This document shows, piece by piece, positions 6,013 to 6,578 of a stretch of DNA of 6,578 nucleotides. Numbering within the stretch: position 1 is the first letter of the stretch; every line of letters begins with the position of its first letter. A program made the translations under genes and the position numbers. The stretch is taken from NCBI GenBank assembly GCA_964503895.1, contig CAZDCF010000049.1:1-6578 (forward strand). The letters are read 5' to 3'. Under the pieces are notes generated by a model. It saw only the letters and a program-made list of their open reading frames with translations. It did not search any database and was not told where the DNA came from. This DNA comes from Nitronereus sp964503895. Lineage in GTDB: Bacteria; Nitrospirota; Nitrospiria; Nitrospirales; UBA8639.

Positions 6013-6034
6013 TGTTCTCAAACCGTAGAGAACA
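6005..6034 (-). terminator. Probable intrinsic terminator of the PLP decarboxylase gene
   Basis: TGTTCTC and GAGAACA form a perfect 7-bp stem (6013-6019 with 6028-6034) around an 8-base loop. Read on the minus strand, the stem is followed by GG and then TTTTATTT, a T-rich tail. It lies about 57 bases after the decarboxylase stop and 71 bases before the TTG start of the next gene, as expected for a terminator that separates the two. An operator or attenuator role is an alternative because of the position in front of the UT-M23 gene. Confidence 0.55.
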
Positions 6035-6071
6035 CTGCTCTTTCGTAATTGCCATCAGGCGCACTCAAGTT

Positions 6072-6088
6072 CCTTAATTTGGCTAAGG
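6072..6088 (-). repeat. Small inverted repeat next to the decarboxylase stop codon
   Basis: CCTTA (6072-6076) and TAAGG (6084-6088) are 5-bp inverted arms with a 7-base loop, beginning 2 bases after the TAA stop on the minus strand. The stem is short and lacks a T tract; it may add to transcript 3'-end structure but could be chance. Confidence 0.3.
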
Positions 6089-6090
6089 TT

Positions 6091-6578
6091 TTAAAAGTCG
6101 GTGTTTCCAGAAATTTTGTCTTGTCTGTATAAATCTTCAACTGTTTCTCGATTACGTATCAAATGAACATCGCCAGATTCTTCAATGAGTGCCACAGCTG
6201 GCCTAGCTTGGATCCATTGCATCCATTGGGCGCAATTGTAAGCGCCGACGGGTTTAATCACCACACGGTCTCCCTTAACAAGCGGCGGAAGCATAAGGTA
6301 CTCTCGAATCACATCTATCATCATGCACAGTGGCCCATAAATTACGGTTGCCTCAGGGACACCTGCAAAATCTTGTGCTGGAATTATCTCATGTTTATAC
6401 CACCAAGCTGTAATTAGCGCATTCACTCCCGCATCCAAAGTAATGGCGCGAATTCCGGTTGTAAGCCGCTTGGTGTTTACTACGCTTGCAATAAGAAAAC
6501 CCGACTCATCAACGACGGCACGACCCGTCTCAAGAATAAGAAGTGGGGGAGTGCCTGACGGTGATTCAAGGGTGAGTA
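6091..6578 (-). CDS. PLP-dependent decarboxylase of the diaminopimelate/ornithine decarboxylase superfamily, C-terminal part
   Basis: The frame is open from the TAA at 6091-6093 to the right edge, giving the last 161 residues; the N-terminal TIM barrel with the PLP lysine lies outside the window. The visible part is the C-terminal beta domain of fold type III PLP enzymes. LETGRAVVDESGFLI (about 6490-6534) matches the superfamily's E-x-GR-x-x-V segment. CMMID (6313-6327) fits the C-x-x-x-D motif whose Cys enters the partner's active site in the dimer. KGDRVVI then GAYN (6235-6246) fits the GD...GAY block that contacts PLP. The last residues after VHLIR are a short polar tail. The reaction is probably alpha-decarboxylation of a basic amino acid or a related substrate, but meso-DAP, ornithine, arginine or a specialised-metabolite substrate cannot be separated here. 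A TTG at 6438 is internal, not the start. Confidence 0.88.
   Translation of the reverse strand, partial: LTLESPSGTPPLLILETGRAVVDESGFLIASVVNTKRLTTGIRAITLDAGVNALITAWWYKHEIIPAQDFAGVPEATVIYGPLCMMIDVIREYLMLPPLVKGDRVVIKPVGAYNCAQWMQWIQARPAVALIEESGDVHLIRNRETVEDLYRQDKISGNTDF

Noticed and set aside
6163..6417. 84-residue ORF on the plus strand
   Set aside because: It is antisense to the PLP decarboxylase, whose motifs are clear, and shows no recognisable protein features.
6436..6438. TTG at 6436-6438 as the start of a 115-residue protein
   Set aside because: The frame continues upstream to the window edge with the conserved ETGRAVVDESG segment, so this TTG is an internal Leu codon.

Overview
The window looks like chromosomal DNA from a Gram-negative (diderm) bacterium. 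It encodes a lipobox lipoprotein, a periplasmic MltB-type murein transglycosylase, two probable periplasmic or membrane small proteins and a peptidoglycan-peptidase-type domain. Base composition leans A+T in most genes; the mltB-like gene looks richer in G+C by eye. I cannot settle the phylum. There is no rRNA, tRNA, CRISPR array, insertion sequence or integrase, and no gap between genes exceeds about 230 bases.

Left part (1-1066): the 3' end of an unrecognised plus-strand gene converges on a DUF2784 membrane protein gene (minus). Upstream of that, also on the minus strand, is a small secreted or membrane-anchored histidine-rich repeat protein, a likely metal-binding protein.

Middle (1067-3558): a divergent intergenic region with several short repeats and a G8 tract leads into three plus-strand genes. 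These are a small cysteine-containing lipoprotein, an MltB-family lytic transglycosylase with its catalytic Glu and EF-hand-like loop intact, and a class I SAM-dependent methyltransferase. The methyltransferase is separated by a 142-bp gap that holds an 8-bp perfect inverted repeat.

Right part (3559-6578): two minus-strand genes. The outer one, running off the right edge, is the C-terminal half of a type III-fold PLP-dependent decarboxylase (diaminopimelate/ornithine decarboxylase superfamily). It is followed by a probable intrinsic terminator. The inner one is the highlight: a 745-residue protein joining a complete urea-transporter (UT) channel domain to an M23/LytM zinc metallopeptidase domain with all metal and catalytic residues visible, plus a C-terminal domain of unknown function with an internal repeat. 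It starts at TTG. Two wall-related enzyme domains (MltB, M23) lie in the window, but they are on opposite strands and nothing in the sequence ties them into one operon. No urease or urea-metabolism gene is visible, so the transported solute is inferred only from family membership.
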